Assembly (NCBI RefSeq): GCF_009832745.1
Contig: NZ_VRMJ01000042.1
Location: forward strand, 310,001-374,000
Reading direction: 5' to 3'
DNA length: 64,000 bases
Source: Polaribacter septentrionalilitoris
GTDB lineage: Bacteria; Bacteroidota; Bacteroidia; Flavobacteriales; Flavobacteriaceae
In this document: in pieces, positions 26,396-35,712 of the stretch
Layout of the letters: each line of letters starts with the position of its first letter
Position numbering within the stretch: the stretch's first letter is position 1
The notes under the pieces: model-generated
What the model was told of the DNA's origin: nothing
What the model saw: the letters and a program-made list of their open reading frames with translations, nothing else
Databases searched by the model: none
Translations under genes and position numbers: made by a program

Positions 26396-27811
26396 TTATT
26401 TTGTTAAGAAATCTTTACCCCATTTTTTTCTTAATTCTAAAGCAAGTGCTTTTACTTTTTCTTGATATGCTGGCTTTTCAGCTAAATTATCTAATTCTAA
26501 AGGATCTGTTTTATGGTCGAATAACATTCTGGCATAAGCAACACCATCATCTTTTGTCCACTCTGTGTAAAATAAATCGCCCTTAATTAGCGTAACTGCA
26601 TCTTTAAATTTGCTAACTGCCCAATCTTTTTGAGGTTCTTTTCCTTCTAAAATTGGCACAAAACTTTTACCATCTAAAGTATTTGGTGATTCCAAACCTA
26701 CTAACTCTACAAGGCTAGGATAGATATCGATATATTCTGTAATGGCTTCTGTTTTTGTTCCTTTAGTTTTTCCTGGAACTTTAATGATTAATGGCGTTCT
26801 TAAAGCAGTTTCAAACGTAACATGCTTGCACCATAATTTATGGTCGCCTAAATTCCAACCATGATCTCCCCATAAAACTACAATAGTATCGTCTTCTAAT
26901 TCCAAACGTTTTAATTCATCTAAAACTAAACCAATTTGTGCATCTATATAACTTACACAAGCATAATATCCGTGAATGAGTTCTTTTGCCAAATCATCAG
27001 GCAAATGCCCTTTTTTAGGAATATTTTCGTAATTCCTTAACTCCCCATATCTGTGAAATGCTTGTTTTGGAGTTGTTTTTGGTTGAATATAGCTTTCAGG
27101 TAATTCAATTTGATTTCTATCATATAAATCCCAATACTTTTTTGGGGCTGTAAATGGAAGGTGTGGTTTCATTAAACCCATTGTTAGAAAAAAGGGTTGA
27201 TTTGATTGCTTTAGTTTTTTTAAATCTTGAATTACTTTTAACGCTAATTTTCCATCTCTATATACAGAATCATGCACTTCTGCAACTTCAAAAGGCAATC
27301 CTCTTTTGGTGTTTTTTCTAATTTCTTGACTTTCTGGCAATGCATAACTCCAAAGTTTATCTGGTTGCCACATTTCGTCCCAAGCAGCAACATCATCTTT
27401 ATTATAATGATAAATTTTACCGTTAGAAATGGTTGTGTAGCCATTCTCTTTTAAAAGAAAAGGAAGAGATTTTGCATTAGGTACTTGTTTATCTTTTGAG
27501 GTATGTGCTGTTATAAACCGATTTCTAGTTGGTCTCATACCTGTTAATAAACTTGCTCTTGAAGCTCCACAAACAGGAATATTACAATACGCTTTGTTAA
27601 ATACTAAGCTTTCACTTGCTAGTTGATCTAAGTTTGGCGATTTGATATGATTAGCTCCGTAAAAATTGAGCTCTGGACGTAAATCATCAACAGCAATAAA
27701 TAAGATGTTTTTTGGTTTTTTATCTGTATTTATAGCAATCTCCTTCTTTACTGTTTTACAAGACAATAATAAAATTGATGCACTAAGTGTAAATACTAAA
27801 AGTCTTTTCAT
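26396..27811 (-). CDS. S1 sulfatase, iduronate-2-sulfatase-like, lipoprotein (paralog C)
   Basis: 471 residues with lipoprotein signal ending ILLLSC (Cys18). Catalytic features: [15 protein letters not shown], formylglycine Cys81 in [35 protein letters not shown] and [17 protein letters not shown]. The central region (about 125-190: [27 protein letters not shown]) differs clearly from paralogs A and B, suggesting a different substrate. The last 180 or so residues differ from B at only a few positions. It lies 21 nt after another sulfatase gene (27833-29470) and 10 nt before paralog B, within the long minus-strand run. Confidence 0.88.
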   Translation of the reverse strand: MKRLLVFTLSASILLLSCKTVKKEIAINTDKKPKNILFIAVDDLRPELNFYGANHIKSPNLDQLASESLVFNKAYCNIPVCGASRASLLTGMRPTRNRFITAHTSKDKQVPNAKSLPFLLKENGYTTISNGKIYHYNKDDVAAWDEMWQPDKLWSYALPESQEIRKNTKRGLPFEVAEVHDSVYRDGKLALKVIQDLKKLKQSNQPFFLTMGLMKPHLPFTAPKKYWDLYDRNQIELPESYIQPKTTPKQAFHRYGELRNYENIPKKGHLPDDLAKELIHGYYACVSYIDAQIGLVLDELKRLELEDDTIVVLWGDHGWNLGDHKLWCKHVTFETALRTPLIIKVPGKTKGTKTEAITEYIDIYPSLVELVGLESPNTLDGKSFVPILEGKEPQKDWAVSKFKDAVTLIKGDLFYTEWTKDDGVAYARMLFDHKTDPLELDNLAEKPAYQEKVKALALELRKKWGKDFLTK

Positions 27812-27832
27812 TTTTTAAGGTATTTGTAATTA

Positions 27833-29470
27833 TTATTTATATTTCTCAACTCCATTTAATTTAGGATAAGGCACTTTCTCTCCATTTTTTAGCCAAGTTC
27901 CTGTTGGTGCCTTATTGGTTTTTAACCAAGCCAACATATCAGCATTCATTTGCAAAGCAATTTCTATTTCTATTGATGTTGGATTCTCTAAAATATTTCT
28001 TTTTTCAGAAATATCTTTTGTGATATTATACATTTCAAATTCATCTGTTTCATAAAAATAAAACAATTTGTAATACTCATTTTCAATTCTTTTTTGCATC
28101 AAAGTTGATGGAGAAAAACGTTCATCCATATATCCTGGTAAATGCCAAAACAAATTTTCTCTCGAGATTCTTTTTTCTTTTCCTGTTAGAATTTTAGCAA
28201 AAGAAGCACCATCATATTTTGGTTTGCTCCCATCTTTCTTTTTCAGTGATGTAACATCTACATCTGTTAAGGCTGCTAAGGTTGGTAAAAAATCAATACA
28301 ATGCACTGCTTGATTAGTAACTGTGTTTTCAGGAATCACATTTGGATATCTAAAAATTAAAGGCACTCTAAGACCTCCTTCAGTTAAGTTTCCTTTTTTA
28401 CCTTTTAAAGGTGAATTATTAAATAGGCCTCCATTATCAGAATAAAATATAAAAATTGTATTATTAGTAATATCATCATCATCTTTTCCATCTCCATTAG
28501 GATCTTTTAAAGCATTGTTTATTTTTCCAACATTTTGGTCTAACAATTCAATCATAGAAGCATATTCTGCAATTCTTGGTTTTAAACCTCTTTTTAAATA
28601 CTTTTGAGTTAAATCTTTTCTTCCTGTAACATCAGAATGTACAGCGTGAAATGGCACATACAAAAAGAAGGGATTTTCAGCATTTGCGTTTTTTTTAATA
28701 TAATCTACAGAAAAATCTCCAATAGCATCTGTAAGGTGTTTTGGAGTTCCTTTTAAAAGCGTTAGATTTCCTTGACTTTTATAAGGTTTTAAAATGGTGT
28801 TGATATATTCTTCATCATAAGGATTTGCGTATTTATCTACAAACTCCGAATTAAACGTCCATCCTTTTTTATCAGAATTCAACGCTAAATAAAAAGATTT
28901 AGTTCTTTTTCCGTTAATAGGCGCTGCAATAATATGATGAATATCTGCTGGTAAATCAATACCAAAATCGCCCTTTAAAGGATGTGGTGTTCCGTGACTT
29001 TTCCCTACTAAAGCAGTTCGATATCCTTTTGTTTTTAATACATCAAAAATATTAATTCCATCTTCTGCAATTACCTTTTTTTGCTTAAATGGTTCTATGA
29101 GTACATTAGGAAATCCTTTAGTTCTTTTGTCTTGTCTTTTTAAAGAACCTACATTATACACCTGGTTTTCTATACCTGTAGCATATTGCCCACTAATTAA
29201 CGCAGCTCTTGATGGTGCACAATTTTGGTTGGCATAGGCATTGGTAAAAGACATACCTTGAGAGGCTAATTTGTCTATTACAGGTGTTTTATAAATTTTA
29301 GAACCATTGTTTTTGTTTGTATTTCCTGTGCTTATGTCTGTCCAACCTAAATCATCAGCAAAAACAAGTACAATATTGGGTTTTGGTATTTTTTCTTTAT
29401 TTTTTTGAGCGTATGTAAATAGTGGTACTATTATAAAAACAACTGTTGTTATTTTTAGAAATGGGTTCAT
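27833..29470 (-). CDS. S1 sulfatase, secreted
   Basis: 545 residues with an SPI signal (MNPFLKITTVVFIIVPLFTYAQ). Metal Asp pair in LVFADDLGW (39-40), formylglycine Cys84 in NCAPSRAALISGQ (canonical CxPSR), VGKSHGTPHP, a FFLYVPFHAVHSDV segment and FYSDNGGLFNNSPLKGKKGNLTEGG with the second metal site and a Lys-rich active-site loop. It is a different sulfatase subgroup from the iduronate-2-sulfatase-like genes beside it, closer in outline to arylsulfatase A/N-acetylglucosamine-6-sulfatase-like enzymes. It contains a long insert around residues 105-250 that may shape substrate choice. A 139-nt gap separates it from the GH43 gene upstream, one of the largest gaps in the run, so a secondary promoter there is possible. 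Confidence 0.88.
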   Translation of the reverse strand: MNPFLKITTVVFIIVPLFTYAQKNKEKIPKPNIVLVFADDLGWTDISTGNTNKNNGSKIYKTPVIDKLASQGMSFTNAYANQNCAPSRAALISGQYATGIENQVYNVGSLKRQDKRTKGFPNVLIEPFKQKKVIAEDGINIFDVLKTKGYRTALVGKSHGTPHPLKGDFGIDLPADIHHIIAAPINGKRTKSFYLALNSDKKGWTFNSEFVDKYANPYDEEYINTILKPYKSQGNLTLLKGTPKHLTDAIGDFSVDYIKKNANAENPFFLYVPFHAVHSDVTGRKDLTQKYLKRGLKPRIAEYASMIELLDQNVGKINNALKDPNGDGKDDDDITNNTIFIFYSDNGGLFNNSPLKGKKGNLTEGGLRVPLIFRYPNVIPENTVTNQAVHCIDFLPTLAALTDVDVTSLKKKDGSKPKYDGASFAKILTGKEKRISRENLFWHLPGYMDERFSPSTLMQKRIENEYYKLFYFYETDEFEMYNITKDISEKRNILENPTSIEIEIALQMNADMLAWLKTNKAPTGTWLKNGEKVPYPKLNGVEKYK

Positions 29471-29609
29471 TTATTTTTTTGTTTTAGGATTAATATTATT
29501 TAGATTGTCTATTTTTTTATTTCTTTTTTTGTTTTGAACGAAAGCATGATAACAATACTGAAAAAAAGCCAATAATACAGTCAAGCCTTTTAAAATTTAC
29601 TTTATGAAT

Positions 29610-30932
29610 TTATTCAAATTTGAACCAATCTAGTTTTAGCAGGCTATCTTTTTTTGCCTTAAAAACTAAGTATACATCCGTCTTTTCTATACTATTATTT
29701 ATTTTAGACGCTACTTTTTGAAAAGTATGTAATTGATTTTTAGTTGTTAATTTTAATTTTCCAATACACTTACCTTTCGGACTTTTTGTTCTAATTTCTA
29801 ACGTTCCTTTTTTACCTTTAAATACAATACTTGCAATTATTTTTTTATATTTTTTATCAAACGTTAGATTAGAAAATTTTATCCAATCTCCATTTTTAAG
29901 GTTTGAGACTGCAAAACCATTTACTTTAGTTCCCGTTTTAAGTATTGTTGAAGCTGACTTTTCGTAAAACCATTCTGCTTCAATTTTATCCCAAGAAGCA
30001 TTGTATTGCCCCACTCCATTTTTAAAATGTTGATCTAAAAAATTAGTATCTGTTACAATTTCACCATCATCATCTATATGACAATAGGTAATGATAGACT
30101 CTCTAAATTTGAATCCTTTTTTGAGGTAATAACACCAAATATGATAAAATTGTCCTTTCCAATTGAAAAAACTTCCATGAGCATACTCACTTAAATTGTA
30201 TCCATTTCCAACAGTTCCAACACAATGGTAAGGTCCATAAATATTTTTAGAAATTGCATAATCTCTTCCCCAACTTAAATAATAGGTGTCTTTGTGTTTA
30301 AAGATGTAGTTTTTATCCATCCAATGTGGTGCTTTATTCCAAGCATCACCAATAATTTGGATTGGTTTTGGCGTTTCTGCTACAGAAATCATATCCTCAT
30401 TTAATTTTGTAATATGAAAGCCTCCTCCTTCTTTATCGCCATAAATTAAATAGGGAGTTTTACGAGCATCATCATCAATTAAAATAGTAGGATCATGCAT
30501 TGGAGCTACCAATGGCTTTCCTAAAGCGTCTTTAAAATTTCCTGCGGGATATTTAGCAGACATCACCCCAACTCCACGTTTTCTGTCTGAGAAGTAAAAA
30601 TAATAGTTTCCGTTTCTGCTGGCTGCATCACCTGCCCAACAATCAGTGCTATTATCGTCCATATAATTGTCTTTTGGACTAATAGTAGTTTGTAATGACC
30701 AATTGAGTAAATCTGTTGATGAAAAAACGCGCCAGTCTTTCATCACCCAGGTTTTATCTTTGGGACTTGCATCATGACCAGAATACAAATAAATTGTGTC
30801 ATTAAAAACGCGAACATGAGGATCTGAAACGCCCAATCCTTTTAAGATTGGGTTTTGAGCTAAAAAACTATTGCACAAAAAAACACATAAAAAATAGAGG
30901 TACTTTTTTATGTGTTTTTTTTGAATGAACAT
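29610..30932 (-). CDS. GH43-like glycosidase with C-terminal CBM6-like domain
   Basis: 440 residues with signal peptide (KKYLYFLCVFLCNSFLAQ). The catalytic five-bladed propeller (about 30-300) shows GLGVSDPHVRVFNDT (general base Asp), MHDPTILIDDD (pKa-modulating Asp), and NLSEYAHGSFFNWKGQFY with a Glu in the general-acid position. The last 125 residues (IEAEWFYEKSAS, VSNLKNGDWIKFSNLTF, GTLEIRTKS) fit a CBM6-type sugar-binding domain. GH43 enzymes remove arabinose, xylose or galactose. In an ulvan-like context, xylose release is the simplest idea. It lies 45 nt after the sulfatase at 30978 on the same strand. It differs substantially from the GH43-like gene at 59892. Confidence 0.8.
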   Translation of the reverse strand: MFIQKKHIKKYLYFLCVFLCNSFLAQNPILKGLGVSDPHVRVFNDTIYLYSGHDASPKDKTWVMKDWRVFSSTDLLNWSLQTTISPKDNYMDDNSTDCWAGDAASRNGNYYFYFSDRKRGVGVMSAKYPAGNFKDALGKPLVAPMHDPTILIDDDARKTPYLIYGDKEGGGFHITKLNEDMISVAETPKPIQIIGDAWNKAPHWMDKNYIFKHKDTYYLSWGRDYAISKNIYGPYHCVGTVGNGYNLSEYAHGSFFNWKGQFYHIWCYYLKKGFKFRESIITYCHIDDDGEIVTDTNFLDQHFKNGVGQYNASWDKIEAEWFYEKSASTILKTGTKVNGFAVSNLKNGDWIKFSNLTFDKKYKKIIASIVFKGKKGTLEIRTKSPKGKCIGKLKLTTKNQLHTFQKVASKINNSIEKTDVYLVFKAKKDSLLKLDWFKFE

Positions 30933-30977
30933 TTTCTTTATTTAATTTTTTAATCCTTTTGCTATTTTTATAGATAC

Positions 30978-32468
30978 CTATTTACCATTAACTCTAGCTT
31001 TTTGTTCGACAAAATAAGGCTGAAATGTATAATTTGAACTAGCATCCCATTTAGAATTTACCTTAGGTAAAAAACCTTTCATCTTTTCTATTTGAGCCTT
31101 ATATTTTGGATTTCCTGCTTCATTATTCCATTCATTTGGATCTGAATTATGATCGTAAAACTCTTCTTTTCCATCTTCGTATTGAATGTATCTATATCCA
31201 TTCATCTTAATAGCATGGTTATTCATTCCAAAAGTTGTAATGGCTTTAGCTTCTGCAAGTCCTTTATCTTGTTGCATCATATCCACTAAACTGTACCCTT
31301 CATTTCTCTGGTAAGCAGGTAATCCACTTAATTCTAATAAAGTTGGATAAATAGACAGCATTTCTACAGGAGCGTCAATTTTCTTTCCTTTTGGTAAGTC
31401 TGGTCCAGCAAATAGCAATGGAGCTTTTGTGGCAGTTTCCCAAAGTGCGTGTTTTGCAAACGTACCTTTTTCTCCTAATCTGTAACCATGATCAGACCAT
31501 AAAACAATTACAGTATTATCTGCATATTTACTATTTTCTAAAGCGTCTAAAACTCTACCCAACTCATAATCTACATAACTAATACAAGCCAAATAAGCTT
31601 GCACAATTTTTTTCCATTCGCCACTTTCTTTTGCCCATTCTGTAGATGGCATCATGGGTAAATCGTTAATTTGCATTCCAACAGGCGGAATATCATTTAA
31701 GTCATCTGATTTATAAGGTGGTGTTTGAATGTCTTCTAAAGGATATAAATCGAACCATTTTTGAGGCACATATAATGGTACATGCACACGTAAAAAACCA
31801 AGGCCCATAAAAAATGGTTTGTCATAATCTTTATGTAAACGTTCTGTAACCCAATTTACAGATTGATGATCTGGCATTAATGAATCTTTTTCTGGAAAGG
31901 CGCCCCAATCTGTACTGGTTCTGCCATATTTCTCTTTTTTAGATTTTGATGTTCCAAAACCATCCCAAACAAAACGTTTTTTTGGATATGGACCAAAACC
32001 TCTAACACGTCCTCCAGATTCATTAAAAACGCTATCAGGAGCATGAATATGAAATAATTTTCCAATACCCATAGTGTGATATCCATTTTGCTCAAAATAT
32101 TCTGGCAAAAATGTAATATCGTTTGTGGCTTTATTTCCTGCTCTTCGGATTTTATTATCTGGTGTCATGCCATAGATACCCGTTGTTGAAGGTCGCAAAC
32201 CCGTCATTAAGGATGCTCGTGAAGGACCACACAAAGGAGCTTGTACATGGGCGTTAGTAAACGTAACTCCCATTTTTGCCAATCTATGAAAATTGGGGGT
32301 TTTTACGTTTGAAAAATTTTGAATTGGACTAATCCAATTGTTTAAATCATCAACAGCTATAAAAAGTACATTAGGTTTAGCTGCTTTAGCTTTTTTATCA
32401 TCTGATTTACAAGAACTCAACACTAAACTTATAACAGTTAAAACTAGAACTATTTTTTTCATTGTCAT
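30978..32468 (-). CDS. S1 sulfatase, iduronate-2-sulfatase-like, lipoprotein
   Basis: 496 residues. The lipoprotein signal ends SLVLSSC (Cys20), followed by KSDDKK, an acidic stretch of the kind linked to surface export of Bacteroidetes lipoproteins. Active-site features: FIAVDDLNNW (Asp40-41), formylglycine Cys80 in LCGPSRASLMTG (CxPSR), GKLFHIH, FMGLGFLRVHVPLYVPQKW, and WSDHGYRLGEKGTFAKHALWE. Outline as in iduronate-2-sulfatases. It abuts the GH2 gene upstream with no intergenic base (stop/start adjacent at 32468/32469), implying coupled translation. It may desulfate the residue that the GH2 enzyme then attacks, or the reverse. Confidence 0.88.
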   Translation of the reverse strand: MTMKKIVLVLTVISLVLSSCKSDDKKAKAAKPNVLFIAVDDLNNWISPIQNFSNVKTPNFHRLAKMGVTFTNAHVQAPLCGPSRASLMTGLRPSTTGIYGMTPDNKIRRAGNKATNDITFLPEYFEQNGYHTMGIGKLFHIHAPDSVFNESGGRVRGFGPYPKKRFVWDGFGTSKSKKEKYGRTSTDWGAFPEKDSLMPDHQSVNWVTERLHKDYDKPFFMGLGFLRVHVPLYVPQKWFDLYPLEDIQTPPYKSDDLNDIPPVGMQINDLPMMPSTEWAKESGEWKKIVQAYLACISYVDYELGRVLDALENSKYADNTVIVLWSDHGYRLGEKGTFAKHALWETATKAPLLFAGPDLPKGKKIDAPVEMLSIYPTLLELSGLPAYQRNEGYSLVDMMQQDKGLAEAKAITTFGMNNHAIKMNGYRYIQYEDGKEEFYDHNSDPNEWNNEAGNPKYKAQIEKMKGFLPKVNSKWDASSNYTFQPYFVEQKARVNGK

Positions 32469-34310
32469 CTATTTTTGTTTTACGTTTTTATAAAACTTTT
32501 GAAGTGTATAAAACGCTTTTTTCTTATTTCCTGTTTCCGATATTAATCCTTTTCTATTCCACCCATTTTGATAAGGAATTAACATTCTACGTGGACTTCT
32601 AAAATCAACTAAAGTCCAAGGAGTCATGCCACTTATTCCAGGAATTTTAGCTAAAGTTGGTAAGGTTTCTTCATATAATAATTCTTGAAATTCTTCACTC
32701 CATCGTGTCATCTTATCTGCGTGATAGCCTTGTAATGCCCCTGCACCAAACTCCGAAATAATTACAGGCTTATTAATATCTATTTCCCATCTTATATTTT
32801 TTATATTCTCTACTGTACCACCATACCAGCCATAATACTGATTAAAGCTTAAAATATCGACTACTTGAGCAAATTCATCCTCCACAATCATAATATTTTT
32901 ATTGTCTTTTCTACCATGATCTTCTAAAGCAGCACTAATTAACCTTGTATCATCTAACTTTCTTGCAGTTTTAGCAAGATTGGTTAAAAAAACGAGACGT
33001 TCGTTAGAAGTTGGGGTTTCATTTGCCATAGACCAAATAATAGCCGATGCTCTATTTTTATCTCTATGAATTAGCTCTTTTAACTGCTTCTCTGCTTTCT
33101 TGTATGTTTCTGGGTTTGTCCATTGAATGGTCCAATATACGGGTATTTCTTCCCATACGAGTATGCCCATTTGATCTGCCAAACGTATCATATTTTCATT
33201 GTGAGGATAATGTGCTAAACGCACATAATTACATCCTAATTCCTTAGCCCAACCTAATAAAACTCTAGCATCTTCTATAGACCAAGCTCTACCACCCCGT
33301 ATTACATTTTCTTCATGTATTGAAATTCCTTTAAGGAAGACTTTCTTGCCATTTAATAAAATATTTGTACCTTTTGTTTCTATGGTTCTAAATCCAATAT
33401 TATCTACTACTTGATCTTCAACGGTAGAAATTTTGACATCGTACAATTTTGGATTTTTATCACTCCAGTATGTTACTTTTTTAATAGGAAAAGATACTTT
33501 AGCATACCCATTATTATCTGTAGTAACTTGTTTTTGAAGCTTTAACTCTGGAATCTCAATAGTTACCCTTTTTGAAGCTTTTGTACTTCCATTTAACTGT
33601 ACATAACCTGTAACATATTTGTTATTTGATTTGTCTAATTGAATTTTATAATCCTCTATAAAGGTGTTACCCAATTCATAAACTGTTACATCTCTTGTTA
33701 TACCTCCATAATTCCACCAATCTGTACTCAATGTTGGTACTTCATCTGCAGCACGTTTGTTATCAACCTTTACAATAATAAAATTGTCTTTTTCTTTTAA
33801 AAGATGTGTCATTTCAAAATTAAATGGTGTAAACCCGCCTTTATGAACTCCTAATTTTTTACCATTTAGATATACATCTGCTCTGTAATTTACTGCTCCA
33901 AAATGTATATAATAACGTTTAGAGCTATTAAAATCTTCGATATTAAAAGATTTTTTATACCAAACAGTCCCTTCGTAATAGAAAAGTTTTTCTTTTTGAG
34001 AATTCCAATCACCTGGCACTAACATCGTTGGGGCAGTATCAAAGTCGTATTCTACTCTATCTGTTTTATTTTTTGGTTTTTTATTTAAAAAATAAGCACT
34101 AGAACCTGGGTTTTCTGAACCATCATGAGGTTCCATTCTGTAGTTAAAGTATCCTGTTTCATAAACATCAACTATATAGTGCCACCTTCCGTTTAAACTC
34201 ATACCTTTTCTTAAATAACTATTTTGCAACAAATCGTTTGCAGAAAGTAAAGATGATGTAATAAAGCTACAGAGTGTTAAAAAAAGTAATGTTCTAAAAT
34301 ATGGTTTCAT
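32469..34310 (-). CDS. GH2 glycosidase, beta-glucuronidase-like
   Basis: 613 residues with an SPI signal. The GH2 domains run in order: sugar-binding jelly roll (about 25-210: NGRWHYIVDVYETG, YYEGTVWYKKSFN, NRADVYLNGKKLGVHKGGFTPFNFE), immunoglobulin-like (about 215-310), then TIM barrel (about 315-610). The acid/base Glu is in IIWSMANETPTSN (about 434) and the nucleophile Glu in PVIISEFGAGALQG (about 517). The short three-domain form resembles beta-glucuronidases (UidA length about 600). In a rhamnose/uronate polymer it could release glucuronic acid from oligosaccharide ends; beta-galactosidase or beta-xylosidase activity cannot be excluded. It lies 50 nt after the atypical sulfatase at 34361. 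Confidence 0.85.
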   Translation of the reverse strand: MKPYFRTLLFLTLCSFITSSLLSANDLLQNSYLRKGMSLNGRWHYIVDVYETGYFNYRMEPHDGSENPGSSAYFLNKKPKNKTDRVEYDFDTAPTMLVPGDWNSQKEKLFYYEGTVWYKKSFNIEDFNSSKRYYIHFGAVNYRADVYLNGKKLGVHKGGFTPFNFEMTHLLKEKDNFIIVKVDNKRAADEVPTLSTDWWNYGGITRDVTVYELGNTFIEDYKIQLDKSNNKYVTGYVQLNGSTKASKRVTIEIPELKLQKQVTTDNNGYAKVSFPIKKVTYWSDKNPKLYDVKISTVEDQVVDNIGFRTIETKGTNILLNGKKVFLKGISIHEENVIRGGRAWSIEDARVLLGWAKELGCNYVRLAHYPHNENMIRLADQMGILVWEEIPVYWTIQWTNPETYKKAEKQLKELIHRDKNRASAIIWSMANETPTSNERLVFLTNLAKTARKLDDTRLISAALEDHGRKDNKNIMIVEDEFAQVVDILSFNQYYGWYGGTVENIKNIRWEIDINKPVIISEFGAGALQGYHADKMTRWSEEFQELLYEETLPTLAKIPGISGMTPWTLVDFRSPRRMLIPYQNGWNRKGLISETGNKKKAFYTLQKFYKNVKQK

Positions 34311-34360
34311 ATCTTGAATTTTTTGCTAGTACTTATATCGTTTTTATCAAAAAAACGATA

Positions 34361-35698
34361 TTATTTAGATCTAAAGGCTTTTATTTTATCTTTTAATTTC
34401 AAAACAATTTCAGGGTTTTCATTAGCAATGTTATTCTTCTCAAAAGGATCTGCATCAATATTAAACAACTGTACTTTTTCTTTTGGTTTTCTTACTGGGT
34501 CTGGAACAATAATTTTATAAGGAGGAAAAATTGCCATGTTGTAATACATGCTATTTTCTATAGTATCAAAATCGTGCGCGTATACTTCTCCAAAAATTCC
34601 TTTACGAGCTTCTAATGCTTTTTTATCTAACACACTAACACCTGGCAAGTTTTTAGGTTTTTCTATATTTAAAATATCCAATACTGTTGGCACCATATCT
34701 ATACTACTTGTTATGGTAGTTTTGTTCATTTCTGGTTTTATCTTACCTGCCCATTTGTACATAATTGGTGTACGAATTCCCATATCATAAGGAGCACGTT
34801 TAGAGTCTGACATATAACCACTTTTATCTGGATTTTGTCTCCATCCGTTATCACAAACATATACAAAAAGGGTATTTTCAGTTAAACCTTTTTCTTCAAA
34901 CATATCAAATAATTGCCCACAAGTTTCATCAAACCACTCTATCATTGCCCAATATTTTGCTAGGTGTTCAGAGTCTGTTTTCTTTTTGTATTTTTCGTAC
35001 AAACGTGCTGGTGGCGTGTGTGGTCTGTGAGGCAAGAAAGGTGCGTACCATAAAAAGAAAGGTTTCTTTTGTTTTAATGCCAAGTCTACATAATTGTTAA
35101 TAGTATCTAGCCCTGTTCTTCCTATTTTTAAACCATAATCTCCATGACGCCCCCCTCTTTTAGGGTCTCCATGTGTCATTCCATAATCGAAACCACCTAC
35201 TTTGTGGTTTCCATGCCACCATTTTCCTGTTTGAAAAGACAAATAGCCTTTTTCTTTTAACATATCTGGCAATGTTGTTTGCTTTTCAAAAGCGGCAATA
35301 ACAGGTTTGTAGGCTTCTGCTCTATTTTTTTTACTTGCTGAACGATCACCTTTTACACGTTTGTAAACTTTATCATTACCTATAATACCATGATCTTTTG
35401 GATACAAACCTGTTATAATTGTTGCCAAAGAAGGCGAACATAAAGGTGTTGGCACATAGCTTCTTGTAAACGTTAAACTTTCTTTTGCAAATTGATCTAT
35501 TCTTGGAGTCTCAATATTTTCATCGCCCATAAAACTGTAATCTGTCCAAGATTGGTCATCAGATAAGATAAAAACGATGTTGGGTTGATTTTCAGCTTTT
35601 ACTAAACCTATTTCTGTTTCTTTTTTAGTTCCTTTTCCACAAGAAATTAGTATACTTAACGCAAGTAGTCCTAAAGATAATTTTCTAATAATATTCAT
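34361..35698 (-). CDS. S1 sulfatase-like protein with an atypical CSPSL activation motif, lipoprotein
   Basis: 445 residues with lipoprotein signal ending LSILISC (Cys20). The sulfatase fold is clear: IVFILSDDQSW (Asp47-48), GKWWHGNHKVGG, FFLWYAPFLPHRPHTPP, FVYVCDNGWRQNP and RAPYDMGIRTP. At the formylglycine site, Cys87 is followed by SPSL (residues 87-91, CSPSLATIITG): the Arg of the CxPxR motif, needed in well-studied sulfatases for recognition by the formylglycine-generating enzyme and for holding the catalytic residue, is Leu (TTG at 35428-35426). The other metal and substrate residues look intact, so the gene is not decayed. It is either a sulfatase activated in another way or a repurposed protein. 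It lies 14 nt after the BNR lyase gene. Confidence 0.82.
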   Translation of the reverse strand: MNIIRKLSLGLLALSILISCGKGTKKETEIGLVKAENQPNIVFILSDDQSWTDYSFMGDENIETPRIDQFAKESLTFTRSYVPTPLCSPSLATIITGLYPKDHGIIGNDKVYKRVKGDRSASKKNRAEAYKPVIAAFEKQTTLPDMLKEKGYLSFQTGKWWHGNHKVGGFDYGMTHGDPKRGGRHGDYGLKIGRTGLDTINNYVDLALKQKKPFFLWYAPFLPHRPHTPPARLYEKYKKKTDSEHLAKYWAMIEWFDETCGQLFDMFEEKGLTENTLFVYVCDNGWRQNPDKSGYMSDSKRAPYDMGIRTPIMYKWAGKIKPEMNKTTITSSIDMVPTVLDILNIEKPKNLPGVSVLDKKALEARKGIFGEVYAHDFDTIENSMYYNMAIFPPYKIIVPDPVRKPKEKVQLFNIDADPFEKNNIANENPEIVLKLKDKIKAFRSK

Positions 35699-35712
35699 TT
35701 TAAGTTCGATTT

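Noticed and set aside
29471..29609. Possible terminator or promoter in the 139-nt gap between GH43 and sulfatase
   Set aside because: The AAAAG/CTTTT pairing near 29560-29597 breaks after 5 bp and no TAnnTTTG box was found at a sensible distance.
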